64,000 nucleotides of DNA from Mycobacterium deserti (GTDB lineage Bacteria > Actinomycetota > Actinomycetes > Mycobacteriales > Mycobacteriaceae). The notes under the pieces are model-generated. The model was given only the letters and a program-made list of their open reading frames with translations. It had not been told where the DNA came from and did no database searches. The stretch lies in NCBI RefSeq assembly GCF_025345615.1, contig NZ_JAODWD010000001.1:248001-312000 (forward strand), given 5' to 3'. Shown here in pieces: positions 44,315 through 53,326 of this stretch. Numbering within the stretch: the first letter of the stretch is position 1; the number at the start of each line of letters is the position of its first letter. A program made the translations under genes and the position numbers.

Positions 44315-45304
44315 GTGGACTTCGGATTGACCGATGAGCAGGAGCAACTCGCCGATTCGGAACGGTCCTGGCTGGAGCGCAACGACCCGATCGCTCGCCT
44401 GCGGCAGACCCTCGACCAGGCTCCGATCACCATCGACCGGGCGGCAGTGACCCACGCGGCCGAGTCCGGGTTGTTGGCGATGTTGACATCGGACATCGGC
44501 GGTACCCACGTCGACCTGGCGGTCTGCAGCGAGGCGCACGGATATGCCGCCAGTTCGTTGCCGATTGCCGATCTTGCCGTCGGCATCTGGTTGCTAGACC
44601 GAGCCGGAATGGACGCCGCGACCGCCGCCGCGTCGGGCGAGCAGCTCATCGGCCCGGCGCGGGCGAGCGATCAGGTCATCAGTCCCGTCCCGATGGCGGC
44701 AGAGCTGGACGGCTTCGCCGTCGTGCGACGAATCGATGACGGCGACTTCGTCGCAGTCATCCCCGACGCGAATTCGAGTCGCATGGCGACGCTGGATCTC
44801 ACCAGGTCCTGGTCGCGGCCACACCTCGATGCGGGCGTGGTCGACTGGAAGGCACTGCCCGCCGGAACCGTGCGATACGTGCGAGATGCACTTGCGGTGC
44901 ACCGTGCTTTCGACGCGCTCGGCGGTGCCGCGCGCCTGCTCGATTTAACCGTGGCGTATGCGTTGCAACGCGAACAATTCGGCTCCGCGATCGGAACGTT
45001 CCAAGCCGTCAAACACCACTGTGCAGACATGGCCCTCGGCGTGGAGGCCAGCCGGGCTGCGTTGTGGGGGGCCGCGCTGTCATTGGACACTGCGCCCGAT
45101 GACGCCCGATCGCGCGCGGTGTCGGCGGCGGTCGCGTACGCGAAGTGCGCGGCCAGCGCTGCCGCCGGTACTGCCCTCCAGGTTCACGGCGGTATCGGCT
45201 TCACCTGGGAGCACGATCTGCATCTATTCCTGCGCCGGATCAAAGTCGACGAAGCTGTCGACGGCAGCGTCGCCGAGCACCGCGCGGTCCTGGTACCCGC
45301 GTAA
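44315..45304 (+). CDS. Short acyl-CoA dehydrogenase (FadE family)
   Basis: A 329-residue acyl-CoA dehydrogenase family member, shorter than the usual 380. It begins MDFGLTDEQEQLADSERSWLE (GTG 44315 after GGAAGG; GTG 44306 also possible) and ends HGGIGFTWEHDLHLFLRRIK. The middle barrel is reduced: I do not see the usual TEPGAGSD flavin motif, only a degenerate region around residues 110-170. Such reduced subunits occur as the non-catalytic half of alpha2beta2 dehydrogenases in sterol catabolism. The convergent dehydrogenase at 45310 is a possible partner. Confidence 0.83.
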   Translation: MDFGLTDEQEQLADSERSWLERNDPIARLRQTLDQAPITIDRAAVTHAAESGLLAMLTSDIGGTHVDLAVCSEAHGYAASSLPIADLAVGIWLLDRAGMDAATAAASGEQLIGPARASDQVISPVPMAAELDGFAVVRRIDDGDFVAVIPDANSSRMATLDLTRSWSRPHLDAGVVDWKALPAGTVRYVRDALAVHRAFDALGGAARLLDLTVAYALQREQFGSAIGTFQAVKHHCADMALGVEASRAALWGAALSLDTAPDDARSRAVSAAVAYAKCAASAAAGTALQVHGGIGFTWEHDLHLFLRRIKVDEAVDGSVAEHRAVLVPA

Positions 45305-45309
45305 CCACA

Positions 45310-46494
45310 TCATCGGCGCGGCAGACCCAGTCCGCGTTCTGCGATGAGGTTGCGCATGATCTCCGAACTGCCGCCCGCGATCGTGTAGGCGCGCGCGTAC
45401 AGCCATTCGTCCTGCCACCGTCCACCATCGATTGCGTTGGGGTCGCCCTCGACCAGCACGCCCGCCTCGCCACCCAACTCGACCGCAAACCGTGCCAGCT
45501 CCACGTTGATTTCGCTGAACATCAGCTTGCCCATCGCCGCGTCGTGCATGCGCTCCCTGCCTCGAAGCCAGCGGGTCAGGTTGGCGTAGGTCAACGCCGA
45601 CAGCGCTTCGATCTCGGCGCTGAACTGGCCGATCCGGTCGCGGACGCGATCGCTCTCGATCGCCGGGCGTCCGTTGATCTGGACGCGCGACGCCAATTCG
45701 ACGAGTGCCTCGACCGCCAATCTCAGCTTCACCACGATGCCGCCGACATTCGTGCGCTCATGGGCCAGCGTCGCATTCGCAATCGCCCAACCCTGGCCCG
45801 GCGCACCGATGATCGCGTCGGCGGCCACCTCGACGCCGTCGAAGAACACTTCGTTGAAGTCCGAGGTGCCGGTCAGCTCACGCAGCGGTCGGACACTGAC
45901 ACCCGGTGCCGACATGTCGAGGATGAACGCGCTGATGCCCTTGTGCTTGGGCGCTTCGGCATCGGTGCGCGCCAGAAGGTACCCGTAACGCGCCCAGTGC
46001 CCATCGGTGGTCCACACCTTCTGGCCGCTGACGATGTAGGCATCTCCGCTTCGCACGGCCTTGGTCCGTAGCGACGCCAGGTCGCTGCCCGCGCCGGGTT
46101 CACTGAAGAGCTGGCACCACAGTTCGCGGCCGGCTCGGATCTCTGGCAGGTGTCGACGCCGCTGTTCGTCCGTTCCGAAATGGATCAACGCGTGCGACGC
46201 CAGCACGCTGCCGCTCTGTGCGCCGGGCACCTGCGCACGAGCGAGCTCTTCGCCGACGATGATCGAGTGATCCGGTGAGCGATCGTCGCGCCCACCGTAT
46301 TCCGCAGGCCAATCCGAACCGGCGTAGCCCGCGCCGTACAGCCGCGCTGTCCATTCCTGCAGTGCGCGGTGCTCTGACTCGTTCTCAGCGCTGCGCACAC
46401 CCGCGCGCGGCGGGATCGATGGTGCGTATTCGGCGATGAAATTCCTTACCTCGCTGCGAAACTCCGCCAGTTCCGGTGTGGTGCCGTATTGCAT
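45310..46494 (-). CDS. Acyl-CoA dehydrogenase (FadE family)
   Basis: A 394-residue acyl-CoA dehydrogenase. Motifs: WPAEYGGRDDRSPDHSIIVGEELA, CQLFSEPGAGSDLASLRTKAV (flavin-binding), YIVSGQKVWTTDGHWARYGYLL, LAHERTNVGG and the C-terminal YTIAGGSSEIMRNLIAERGLGLP. It has full catalytic-type sequence and would be the active half of a heteromeric enzyme with the short dehydrogenase, or work alone. It directly follows the fused dehydrogenase gene (two bases between), so they are one operon under site D. Confidence 0.9.
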   Translation of the reverse strand: MQYGTTPELAEFRSEVRNFIAEYAPSIPPRAGVRSAENESEHRALQEWTARLYGAGYAGSDWPAEYGGRDDRSPDHSIIVGEELARAQVPGAQSGSVLASHALIHFGTDEQRRRHLPEIRAGRELWCQLFSEPGAGSDLASLRTKAVRSGDAYIVSGQKVWTTDGHWARYGYLLARTDAEAPKHKGISAFILDMSAPGVSVRPLRELTGTSDFNEVFFDGVEVAADAIIGAPGQGWAIANATLAHERTNVGGIVVKLRLAVEALVELASRVQINGRPAIESDRVRDRIGQFSAEIEALSALTYANLTRWLRGRERMHDAAMGKLMFSEINVELARFAVELGGEAGVLVEGDPNAIDGGRWQDEWLYARAYTIAGGSSEIMRNLIAERGLGLPRR

Positions 46495-46496
46495 CG

Positions 46497-48755
46497 TCAG
46501 GCTTCCGTTCGATGCAGGAGGTTCCGTGCGGCGCGGTCACGGAGTGCACTTGCGCGGCCGACCAGCACGGCGTTCGCCCGTGCCCGGCGCAGCAACAGGT
46601 GAACGGGGTGCTCCCAGGTGAAACCGATGCCGCCGTGAACCTGCAGCGCGCCTTCAGTGATTGCCACTCCGGCGTCGAACGCTGCGGCTGCCGCCAGCTC
46701 GACTGCGCAGTCCGCATCGTCGCTGTCGATGTCCGCCTCAGCCGCAGCCAGCACCTGGCTGCGGGCGCCCTCGAGTGCGACCAACATATCCGCGCAACGA
46801 TGCGAAATGGCCTGGAACCTACCAATGGGTCGACCGAACTGCTCACGCTCGCAGGCCCATTCGACGGCCATCCCCAATGCTCTGGCACCCACTCCCACAG
46901 AGTCGGCCGCCACGGCGAGCAAGCCGTTGCGCCGGGCGCGCCGCAGCGCCTCCCGCAGCCCGGGTCCGTCGGCGAGCACTTCACCGGCCGCTCCCGACAG
47001 TTCGATCGAGCCGACCGTCGCACTGAGGTCGAGCGGCTGAAGAGCCGTGATGCCCACACCGTGAACGCCGCGATTCACGCTGACCAGCACCTCGCGGTCG
47101 TCGAGTCTCGCCAACACCAGTAGCAGCTCGGCCGCCGGTGCGCCGGCCACTATCGGCAAAGTGCCCGTGAGTCGTCCGCCGTCCCACTCGGGCAGCGCGA
47201 GTCCGTCGATCTGCCAGCCCTCATCGTTGAGAGGCACTGCGAAAGCAGCGCTCGCACCTGCGGCAATGCGCCCGGCAACCCCCTTGGCGCCGACCGCAAT
47301 TGCCAGGTCGAGCGCGATCACCGTCGGGACCAGAGGCACGGCGGCGATCGACTTGGCCGTCTCTTCGATCGCGGCATACAGCAGCCGCCGAGGCGCGCCT
47401 GCGCCGCCGAGGGCCTCGTCGACCGCCAGGCCGGGCAGGCCGAAATCGACGAGTGAGGACCAGGACGCGGCGTCGGTGGCGTCGAAAGCGCGGGCGCGGT
47501 CCAGCAGTTCGGACACATCGACAGTGCACTGCAGCGTGTCGGCCAGCACTTGGCGAAGCTGTTTTTCGTCCTGTTCGGGTGTGGTCAGCGGAGCGCCGGG
47601 CGCTACTGTCGCGACGCGGGTGCCCTCGCCACGATGCGACGGCATACCGAGTACTGACTCAGCGATGGTGTTGCGGTGAATCTCGGAAGTTCCGGCGCCG
47701 ATCGTGGTGGCGCGACTCATCAGATAACCGAAAGTCCAGCGGCCACCGTCGACAGCGCCCTGCGCGCGACTGCCGAGCGCGGCGTGCGCGCCGGTCGCGC
47801 GCAATGCGAGGGCGTGCAACTGCTGCTCGAACTCGGACCCGACCAACCTGTTGACCGAAGTCACCCCGCCCGGATCCTCACCTCGAAGGACGGCGTCGAG
47901 GGCGCGAGCGCTGTTGGCCGCGATGGTCCGGACTCCGGATTCCAGCCGAGCTACCTCTTGCCGCACCAGTGGGTCGTCGTCGAGTCCGTGCGACACCGCC
48001 AAGCCGATGACCCTGTCGACCGTCTTGCGGTACTTGAATTCGTTGGCAAGAAATGCCGTCGCCCGCTCATGGCCGAGGGAGGTTCGCATGATCGACCAGC
48101 CGTGGCCCTCTTCGCCGACGCGATTGCCCACATCGACCTTCACGTCATCGAAGAACACCTCGGCGAAATGCGCTGCTCCGCTGATGTCGCGCAGCGGCCG
48201 GACCTCGATGCCGGGGCTGTCCATGGGAATCAGCAGATAGGTGATGCCGTCGGTGCTGCGACCCGGTGGTCCGGTTCGCACCAAACCGAACATCCAATCG
48301 GCGCGGTCAGCCCCCGTCGTCCAGACCTTTTGACCGGTCACCCGGTATACGTCGCCGTCGCGGACCGCCCTGGTCGACAACGACGCGAGATCGCTGCCCG
48401 CGCCGGGTTCGGAGAAGCCCTGGCACCAGAACTCGTCGGCGCGCAGCAGCGGCTCGAGGAACCGATCCCTCAGTTCCTCTGTGCCGTAGGCGATCAACGT
48501 GGGCGCGACGATGAAAGACACCGGGCACGGGTGTCCCGGCGCTCCCGCAGCTGTGGTGATCCGGTAGTAATCAAGCTGGTCCTCCAGCGACAGCTCCAGT
48601 CCACCAACCGATTTCGGCCAACCCGGTGCCGCCAGCTTCGCGTCGACCAGCTGGGAATGCCAGGCACGCGCCGCCTCGAGGCGGTCGGCGCCGTGCGCGC
48701 GGCCGTGGTCGGTGAGAAACCGTTCCAGCCGCGCCCGCCAGTCGGCAGAGGACAT
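46497..48755 (-). CDS. Fused two-domain acyl-CoA dehydrogenase
   Basis: A 752-residue protein made of two acyl-CoA dehydrogenase units. The first (about 1-375) has FSEPGAGSDLASLSTRAV, VTGQKVWTTGADRADWMF and TTIGAGTSEIHRNTIAESVLG. The second (about 385-752) is a reduced unit ending VHGGIGFTWEHPVHLLLRRA. This is the architecture of FadE34/ChsE3, which combines catalytic and non-catalytic halves of alpha2beta2 enzymes and acts on steroid-side-chain CoAs. ATG 48755 is preferred, GTG 48761 possible. It is the first gene of an operon with the next dehydrogenase; palindrome D is just upstream. Confidence 0.92.
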   Translation of the reverse strand: MSSADWRARLERFLTDHGRAHGADRLEAARAWHSQLVDAKLAAPGWPKSVGGLELSLEDQLDYYRITTAAGAPGHPCPVSFIVAPTLIAYGTEELRDRFLEPLLRADEFWCQGFSEPGAGSDLASLSTRAVRDGDVYRVTGQKVWTTGADRADWMFGLVRTGPPGRSTDGITYLLIPMDSPGIEVRPLRDISGAAHFAEVFFDDVKVDVGNRVGEEGHGWSIMRTSLGHERATAFLANEFKYRKTVDRVIGLAVSHGLDDDPLVRQEVARLESGVRTIAANSARALDAVLRGEDPGGVTSVNRLVGSEFEQQLHALALRATGAHAALGSRAQGAVDGGRWTFGYLMSRATTIGAGTSEIHRNTIAESVLGMPSHRGEGTRVATVAPGAPLTTPEQDEKQLRQVLADTLQCTVDVSELLDRARAFDATDAASWSSLVDFGLPGLAVDEALGGAGAPRRLLYAAIEETAKSIAAVPLVPTVIALDLAIAVGAKGVAGRIAAGASAAFAVPLNDEGWQIDGLALPEWDGGRLTGTLPIVAGAPAAELLLVLARLDDREVLVSVNRGVHGVGITALQPLDLSATVGSIELSGAAGEVLADGPGLREALRRARRNGLLAVAADSVGVGARALGMAVEWACEREQFGRPIGRFQAISHRCADMLVALEGARSQVLAAAEADIDSDDADCAVELAAAAAFDAGVAITEGALQVHGGIGFTWEHPVHLLLRRARANAVLVGRASALRDRAARNLLHRTEA

Positions 48756-48769
48756 CTGCACCCCACAAA

Positions 48770-48784
48770 GTTAACTTGGTTACT
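48770..48784. promoter_or_regulatory. GTTnACnnnGTnAAC palindrome, site D (weak)
   Basis: GTTAACTTGGTTACT keeps GTTnAC and GT of the consensus but has two changes in the last arm. It matches site C in 12 of 15 bases. It lies 15 bases before the fused dehydrogenase start, where a repressor would be effective. Confidence 0.42.
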
Positions 48785-48844
48785 TATGTGCCAGTGTCGA
48801 CTGCCGGGTGCGGGTTTGGCAAGTACCGCGTCGCGCCCGGCGGT

Positions 48845-49511
<667 letters not shown>

Positions 49512-49589
49512 CCGAACATAATCCGCTAAATATCTTCCCAATTCAACCGTGATGTAGTTGACTGAGGACACCAGGGAGAAAGGACGGCC

Positions 49590-49700
49590 GTGGACCCCAA
49601 CCCCGACTACGACGCCAGCGACGAGCTGGAGTACGGAATAAGTTACTTCGCGTGGATATTGCGAGGGGTCTATCCGCCACCCGCGTATCCCCCCGCCTAG
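49590..49700 (+). CDS. 36-residue small protein with strong ribosome-binding site
   Basis: From GTG 49590 a 36-codon frame reads MDPNPDYDASDELEYG followed by ISYFAWILRGVYPPPAYPPA and TAG at 49698-49700. A strong site AGGGAGAAAGGA ends five bases before the start, better than most in this window. The product has an acidic N-terminus, an aromatic middle and a proline-tyrosine-rich end, with no true membrane helix. I do not recognise it. It diverges from the LpqH-type gene, and its stop overlaps that of the DUF732 gene. Confidence 0.6.
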   Translation: MDPNPDYDASDELEYGISYFAWILRGVYPPPAYPPA

Positions 49701-50077
49701 GGCGAGGCGGTATAGCCGGCAGCGGAGTTCCTGAGCTGCCAGATCTGCGCGGGACACAGTTCGTTGGCAGCCTGCGAGATCAGGTACGACGCCTGGTACT
49801 CGTCGTTCGTGCGGAAGTCGTTTTTTATGTCGCGGACGAGCTGCCCATACGGCAACCCCGCAGTGATCTTGTCGCAGACCCCGCGCCCGTAGGCAAGCGC
49901 GTGATCGGCGCTGGCGAAGTTGTAGCCCGGGCGCACCGTGACATTGACCAGATATGCCACCGGGTCGGCCGAAACCGGCGCCGCGGGCAATGCGAACCCG
50001 CCCAGCACCAACGGCACTGCGAGGACTGCGGTGAGGATCGACCTTTTGGGGCTCATACGCAGGAAAGCGTAATTCAT
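49697..50077 (-). CDS. Secreted DUF732 protein
   Basis: A 126-residue DUF732 family protein, a mycobacterial secreted family of unknown role. The signal peptide is about 1-37 (KRSILTAVLAVPLVLGGFALPAAPVSA), followed by the small helical domain AYLVNVTVRPGYNFASADHALAYGRGVCDKI and the second cysteine in ANELCPAQ, forming a likely disulphide. ATG 50077 or ATG 50056 (MSPKRSILTAV) could start it. It diverges from a CAP-like secreted protein. Confidence 0.85.
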   Translation of the reverse strand: MNYAFLRMSPKRSILTAVLAVPLVLGGFALPAAPVSADPVAYLVNVTVRPGYNFASADHALAYGRGVCDKITAGLPYGQLVRDIKNDFRTNDEYQASYLISQAANELCPAQIWQLRNSAAGYTASP

Positions 50078-50106
50078 TTAGCTGATTGTTGTTAGTCTCT
50101 TCACTC

Positions 50107-50595
50107 ATGAGGTTCATCGGCAGACGCGGCGTGGTCATGCTGTTCCTGATGGTCGCCTTCGCGGCAGGCGTCGCCGTACCGCCCGCCCACGCGGACAACA
50201 AGCGGCTCAACGAGAGCGTCTTCGTCAACATCTACACCGCGCAGAAGCAGAACGGCTGCCCGACCGAGCCCGAACTCGACGGCAGGCTCGTCGAACTTGC
50301 CCGCCTGCACACTCTCGACGTGCTCAACAACAGGGCACTCAACGGCGACATCGGTTCGGACGGCTCCACACCGCAGGACCGAGCCAATCGATCCGGCTTC
50401 GTCGGCAAGGTGTCCGAAACCGTTGCGATCAACCCGGCGCTGGCGATCAGCGGCATCGAGATCCTCGGTCAGTGGTGGTGGAATCCGGCCTACCAGGCAA
50501 CGATGAAGGACTGCGGCAACACCTCAATCGGCGTGTGGTCGGAGAACAGCCTCGACCGGTCCGTGGTGGTCGCCGTGTACGGCCAGCCCGGCTAA
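50107..50595 (+). CDS. Secreted CAP-like protein
   Basis: A 162-residue exported protein. The signal peptide is about 1-29 (RRGVVMLFLMVAFAAGVAV ending AHA). The mature part has the CAP (SCP/PR1) superfamily pattern LARLHTLDVLNN with GDIGSDGSTPQDRANRSGF and ETVAI, and two cysteines (GCPTEP, KDCGN). Function is unknown. TAGTCT at 50093-50098 lies eight bases before ATG 50107, with no ribosome-binding site, so the transcript may be leaderless. Its stop overlaps that of the convergent CoA ligase. Confidence 0.78.
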   Translation: MRFIGRRGVVMLFLMVAFAAGVAVPPAHADNKRLNESVFVNIYTAQKQNGCPTEPELDGRLVELARLHTLDVLNNRALNGDIGSDGSTPQDRANRSGFVGKVSETVAINPALAISGIEILGQWWWNPAYQATMKDCGNTSIGVWSENSLDRSVVVAVYGQPG

Positions 50596-52112
50596 AGGTT
50601 CGCGAGGTCGGCCCGAAGTCGCTTCTTGTCGATCTTCCCGCTTGGTAACACCGGCAACTCGTCGACGATGACGAGCCTGCGCGGGATCTTGTAAGCAGCC
50701 AACCGCAACCGTGCGAAGTCCTGTACCGCATCGAGCGTCAGGTCGGCATTGGGCCTCAATACGACGACGGCGCAGACAGTCTCGCCCCATCTCTCGTCCG
50801 GCGCGCCCACCACGACACACGCCTGGACGGCGTCGAGCCGGCTCAGCGCGTCCTCGACCTCGGGCGAGTAGACGTTCTCGCCGCCGGTGATGATCACGTC
50901 TTTCTTGCGGTCGACGAGGTACAGCAGCCCACGTGCGTCGAACCGGCCGACGTCCCCCGTATGGCACCAACCGTCACGCAAGGTCGCCAGGGTCGCGGCG
51001 TGGTCGTCCCAGTAACCGCGGAACTGGGAATCGGTGCGCACCACGATCTCGCCCGGCTGCCCCACCGGCGCCTCGGTGCCGTTGTCGGCGACGATGCGCA
51101 CCTCGATACCCGGAAACGGAAAACCGACCGAGCGCAGTGCATCGCCGGCATCGGAACCATCGACCGTATGCAGTTCCCGGGGCAGTCCCGACACAATCAC
51201 TTCGGTCTGCCCGTACAGATTGAGGAAGCCGGCCGACGGCAGCATCGACAACGCCCGTTCGAGGACGGCGACGGTCATTGGTGCGGCAGCGTAGATGACA
51301 GTGCGGAGCGTCTCGACGGAAGCGACGTCGGACACCGCGTCGAGGAGCGCCCGCAACATCACCGGCGCGAGATGCACGAGCGTGATGCGCTCCTGTTTGA
51401 TCAAGTGGACGGCATCAGTCGCGTCGAACTGCTTTTGCAGCACCACCGTTCCGCCGCGAGCGTGCAGACCACCGATGATGGCCATCGCGCCGATGTGGAA
51501 CATCGGCATGTTGATCAGCCCGCGATCCATTGATCCGGTACACATCTCGGCGTTCATGGTAAATGCGACGCGGCGCTGCTCGCGCTGTCCGAGGATGCAG
51601 CATTTCGACGCGCCGGTGGTCCCGCTCGTGAAGATCAGGCACGCGATGTCGTCGGATTGCGCCTCGAACGGCAACTCGTCGTGGCCGCTCGAGAGAAACC
51701 CGTCGAGATCCTCCAGACGGACCACCTTCGCGCCCGGTTCGAGTTCGTCGATCATCGGCGCGAACTCGTCGGCGACGAACACGATGGACGGGCGAACCCG
51801 GTTCAGTACTTCGCGGACTTCGTTTGCAGCGAGGCGAAAGTTGACCGTCGCCATGATGATGCCACTCAACTGGCATGCCGCCATCACTTCGCCGAATTCG
51901 ATGCTGTTGCGGCTCAGTAACGCGATGCGGTCCTGCCGCCGCACCCCCGCGGCCGCCATCGCCGACGCCAAGCGCACCGCACGTACGCGCAGTCGTGCAT
52001 GGGTGATGCTGCGGTCGCCAAGCCGGTACGCCACCACGTCGGGAAACCGTCGGGCGTTGTCGGTGACGATGTCGCCCAGCGTCATCCCCGCATCACCCGC
52101 GTTGGCCGCCAT
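50592..52112 (-). CDS. Class I adenylate-forming acyl-CoA ligase (FadD-like)
   Basis: A 506-residue ANL ligase. The A3 loop is IFTSGTTGASKCCIL, the A5 region is LNLYGQTEVIV, the A7-A8 region is GLLYLVDRKKDVIITGGENVYSPEVEDAL, and the A10 lysine is in LPSGKIDKKRL. All catalytic elements are intact. It activates a carboxylate to acyl-CoA. ATG 52112 lies two bases after the thiolase-fold gene's stop; ATG 52085 (MTLGDIV) is also possible. It forms one operon with the MaoC and thiolase-fold genes. Confidence 0.92.
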   Translation of the reverse strand: MAANAGDAGMTLGDIVTDNARRFPDVVAYRLGDRSITHARLRVRAVRLASAMAAAGVRRQDRIALLSRNSIEFGEVMAACQLSGIIMATVNFRLAANEVREVLNRVRPSIVFVADEFAPMIDELEPGAKVVRLEDLDGFLSSGHDELPFEAQSDDIACLIFTSGTTGASKCCILGQREQRRVAFTMNAEMCTGSMDRGLINMPMFHIGAMAIIGGLHARGGTVVLQKQFDATDAVHLIKQERITLVHLAPVMLRALLDAVSDVASVETLRTVIYAAAPMTVAVLERALSMLPSAGFLNLYGQTEVIVSGLPRELHTVDGSDAGDALRSVGFPFPGIEVRIVADNGTEAPVGQPGEIVVRTDSQFRGYWDDHAATLATLRDGWCHTGDVGRFDARGLLYLVDRKKDVIITGGENVYSPEVEDALSRLDAVQACVVVGAPDERWGETVCAVVVLRPNADLTLDAVQDFARLRLAAYKIPRRLVIVDELPVLPSGKIDKKRLRADLANL

Positions 52113-52114
52113 GG

Positions 52115-53326
52115 CTACCGGCTGCTCAACAACATCGAACCGGCCACCGGCCCCCCGCCCACGCCGACTGCCACCACTTCCGGAGTCTTCGGCGCCTGAC
52201 GGTCACCGCCCTCACCCCACATCTGCACGCACGCCTCGTGGAGGAACCCCATACCGTGTAGCCTGCCGCCGGACAACTGGCCGCCGCTCGTGTTTATCGG
52301 CAGCGGTCCGTCGAGCGCAATCCGTTCACCGCCTTCGATGAACTCACCGACACCGCCGTGCTTGCAGAATCCCAACGCCTCGAGCCACATGACGGTGAGG
52401 AACGAGAATCCGTCGTAGATTTGGGCCATGTCGACGTCGGCCGGCGTCAATGTGGTGTTCTCCCAGAGTGTTTCGGCGGAGTCGTGGGCGGCCATCGTGG
52501 TGATGTCCGAGCGCTGATCCCACGTTGCGCGCTCGAACATTCCCGGCCCGACGGACTCCACGGTCAACGGGTGGCGGTTCAGCCCGCCGGCGGCGTCGCG
52601 GCGGGACACGATGACGGCCGTCGCGCCGTCACAAGGTACGTCGCAGTCGTAGAGGCACAGCGGCTCCGAAATCATCCGGGCGTCGAGGTACTCATCCATA
52701 CACATCGGCTGGCGGTAGACGGCATCGGGGTTGAGCCCGGCGTTGCGTCGGGCATTGAGCGCGATCGAACCGAGCTGTTCGCGCGTCAACCCGAAATCGT
52801 GCATGTACCGCTGGGTCGGCATCGCCAGCCAGTTCGCCGCCGACAATGCACCGAACGGAGCGACCCACTCCAGATGTGAAGGCAGCTTGCCACCGCCGAA
52901 CAGCACCGAGGCTCGGCCACCGCCGGCCTCGGCCGCCGCCGTTGATTCCCACACCGAACGGAACACCACGACGTGGTTCGCCAGACCGAGGGCAACCGCC
53001 ATACACGCCTCGATGGCAGGTCCGATCTGGCCCGCGGTTTCCAGGCTCGACATGTACCACCGGCAGCGCAGGCCGAGCGCGTTGCGGACCTCTTGCACGC
53101 CGGCGCCGGAGAACCCGGGGTCGGGTACGCCGGGCCCCGGGTAGCTGGCGATACCGTCGATGTCGTCGACGTCCAGACCGGCGTCGGCGATGGCGCGGAG
53201 GACCGCTTCCAGGGTCAGGTCCAGGCCGGTGCGGCCCAACCGGCGCCCGACCTGAGACTTGCCCGCACCGGTCAGCACCGCCTTGCCCTCAAATGGACCG
53301 CCGGTCATCCTGGTGACATTAGCCAT
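52115..53326 (-). CDS. Thiolase-fold lipid-transfer/aldolase-like protein
   Basis: A 403-residue thiolase superfamily protein of the SCP2/Ltp group. The nucleophile position of true thiolases is occupied by Ser/Glu (MSSLETAGQIGPAIEA), with no Cys. The late region YDGFSFLTVMWLEALGFCKHGGVGEFIEGG and TSGGQLSGGRLHGMGFLHEA are typical of Ltp proteins. Ltp2 of cholesterol degradation is a retro-aldolase needing a DUF35 partner, so this could cleave a C-C bond by retro-aldol rather than thiolysis. ATG 53326 overlaps the MaoC stop by one base. Confidence 0.84.
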   Translation of the reverse strand: MANVTRMTGGPFEGKAVLTGAGKSQVGRRLGRTGLDLTLEAVLRAIADAGLDVDDIDGIASYPGPGVPDPGFSGAGVQEVRNALGLRCRWYMSSLETAGQIGPAIEACMAVALGLANHVVVFRSVWESTAAAEAGGGRASVLFGGGKLPSHLEWVAPFGALSAANWLAMPTQRYMHDFGLTREQLGSIALNARRNAGLNPDAVYRQPMCMDEYLDARMISEPLCLYDCDVPCDGATAVIVSRRDAAGGLNRHPLTVESVGPGMFERATWDQRSDITTMAAHDSAETLWENTTLTPADVDMAQIYDGFSFLTVMWLEALGFCKHGGVGEFIEGGERIALDGPLPINTSGGQLSGGRLHGMGFLHEACVQMWGEGGDRQAPKTPEVVAVGVGGGPVAGSMLLSSR

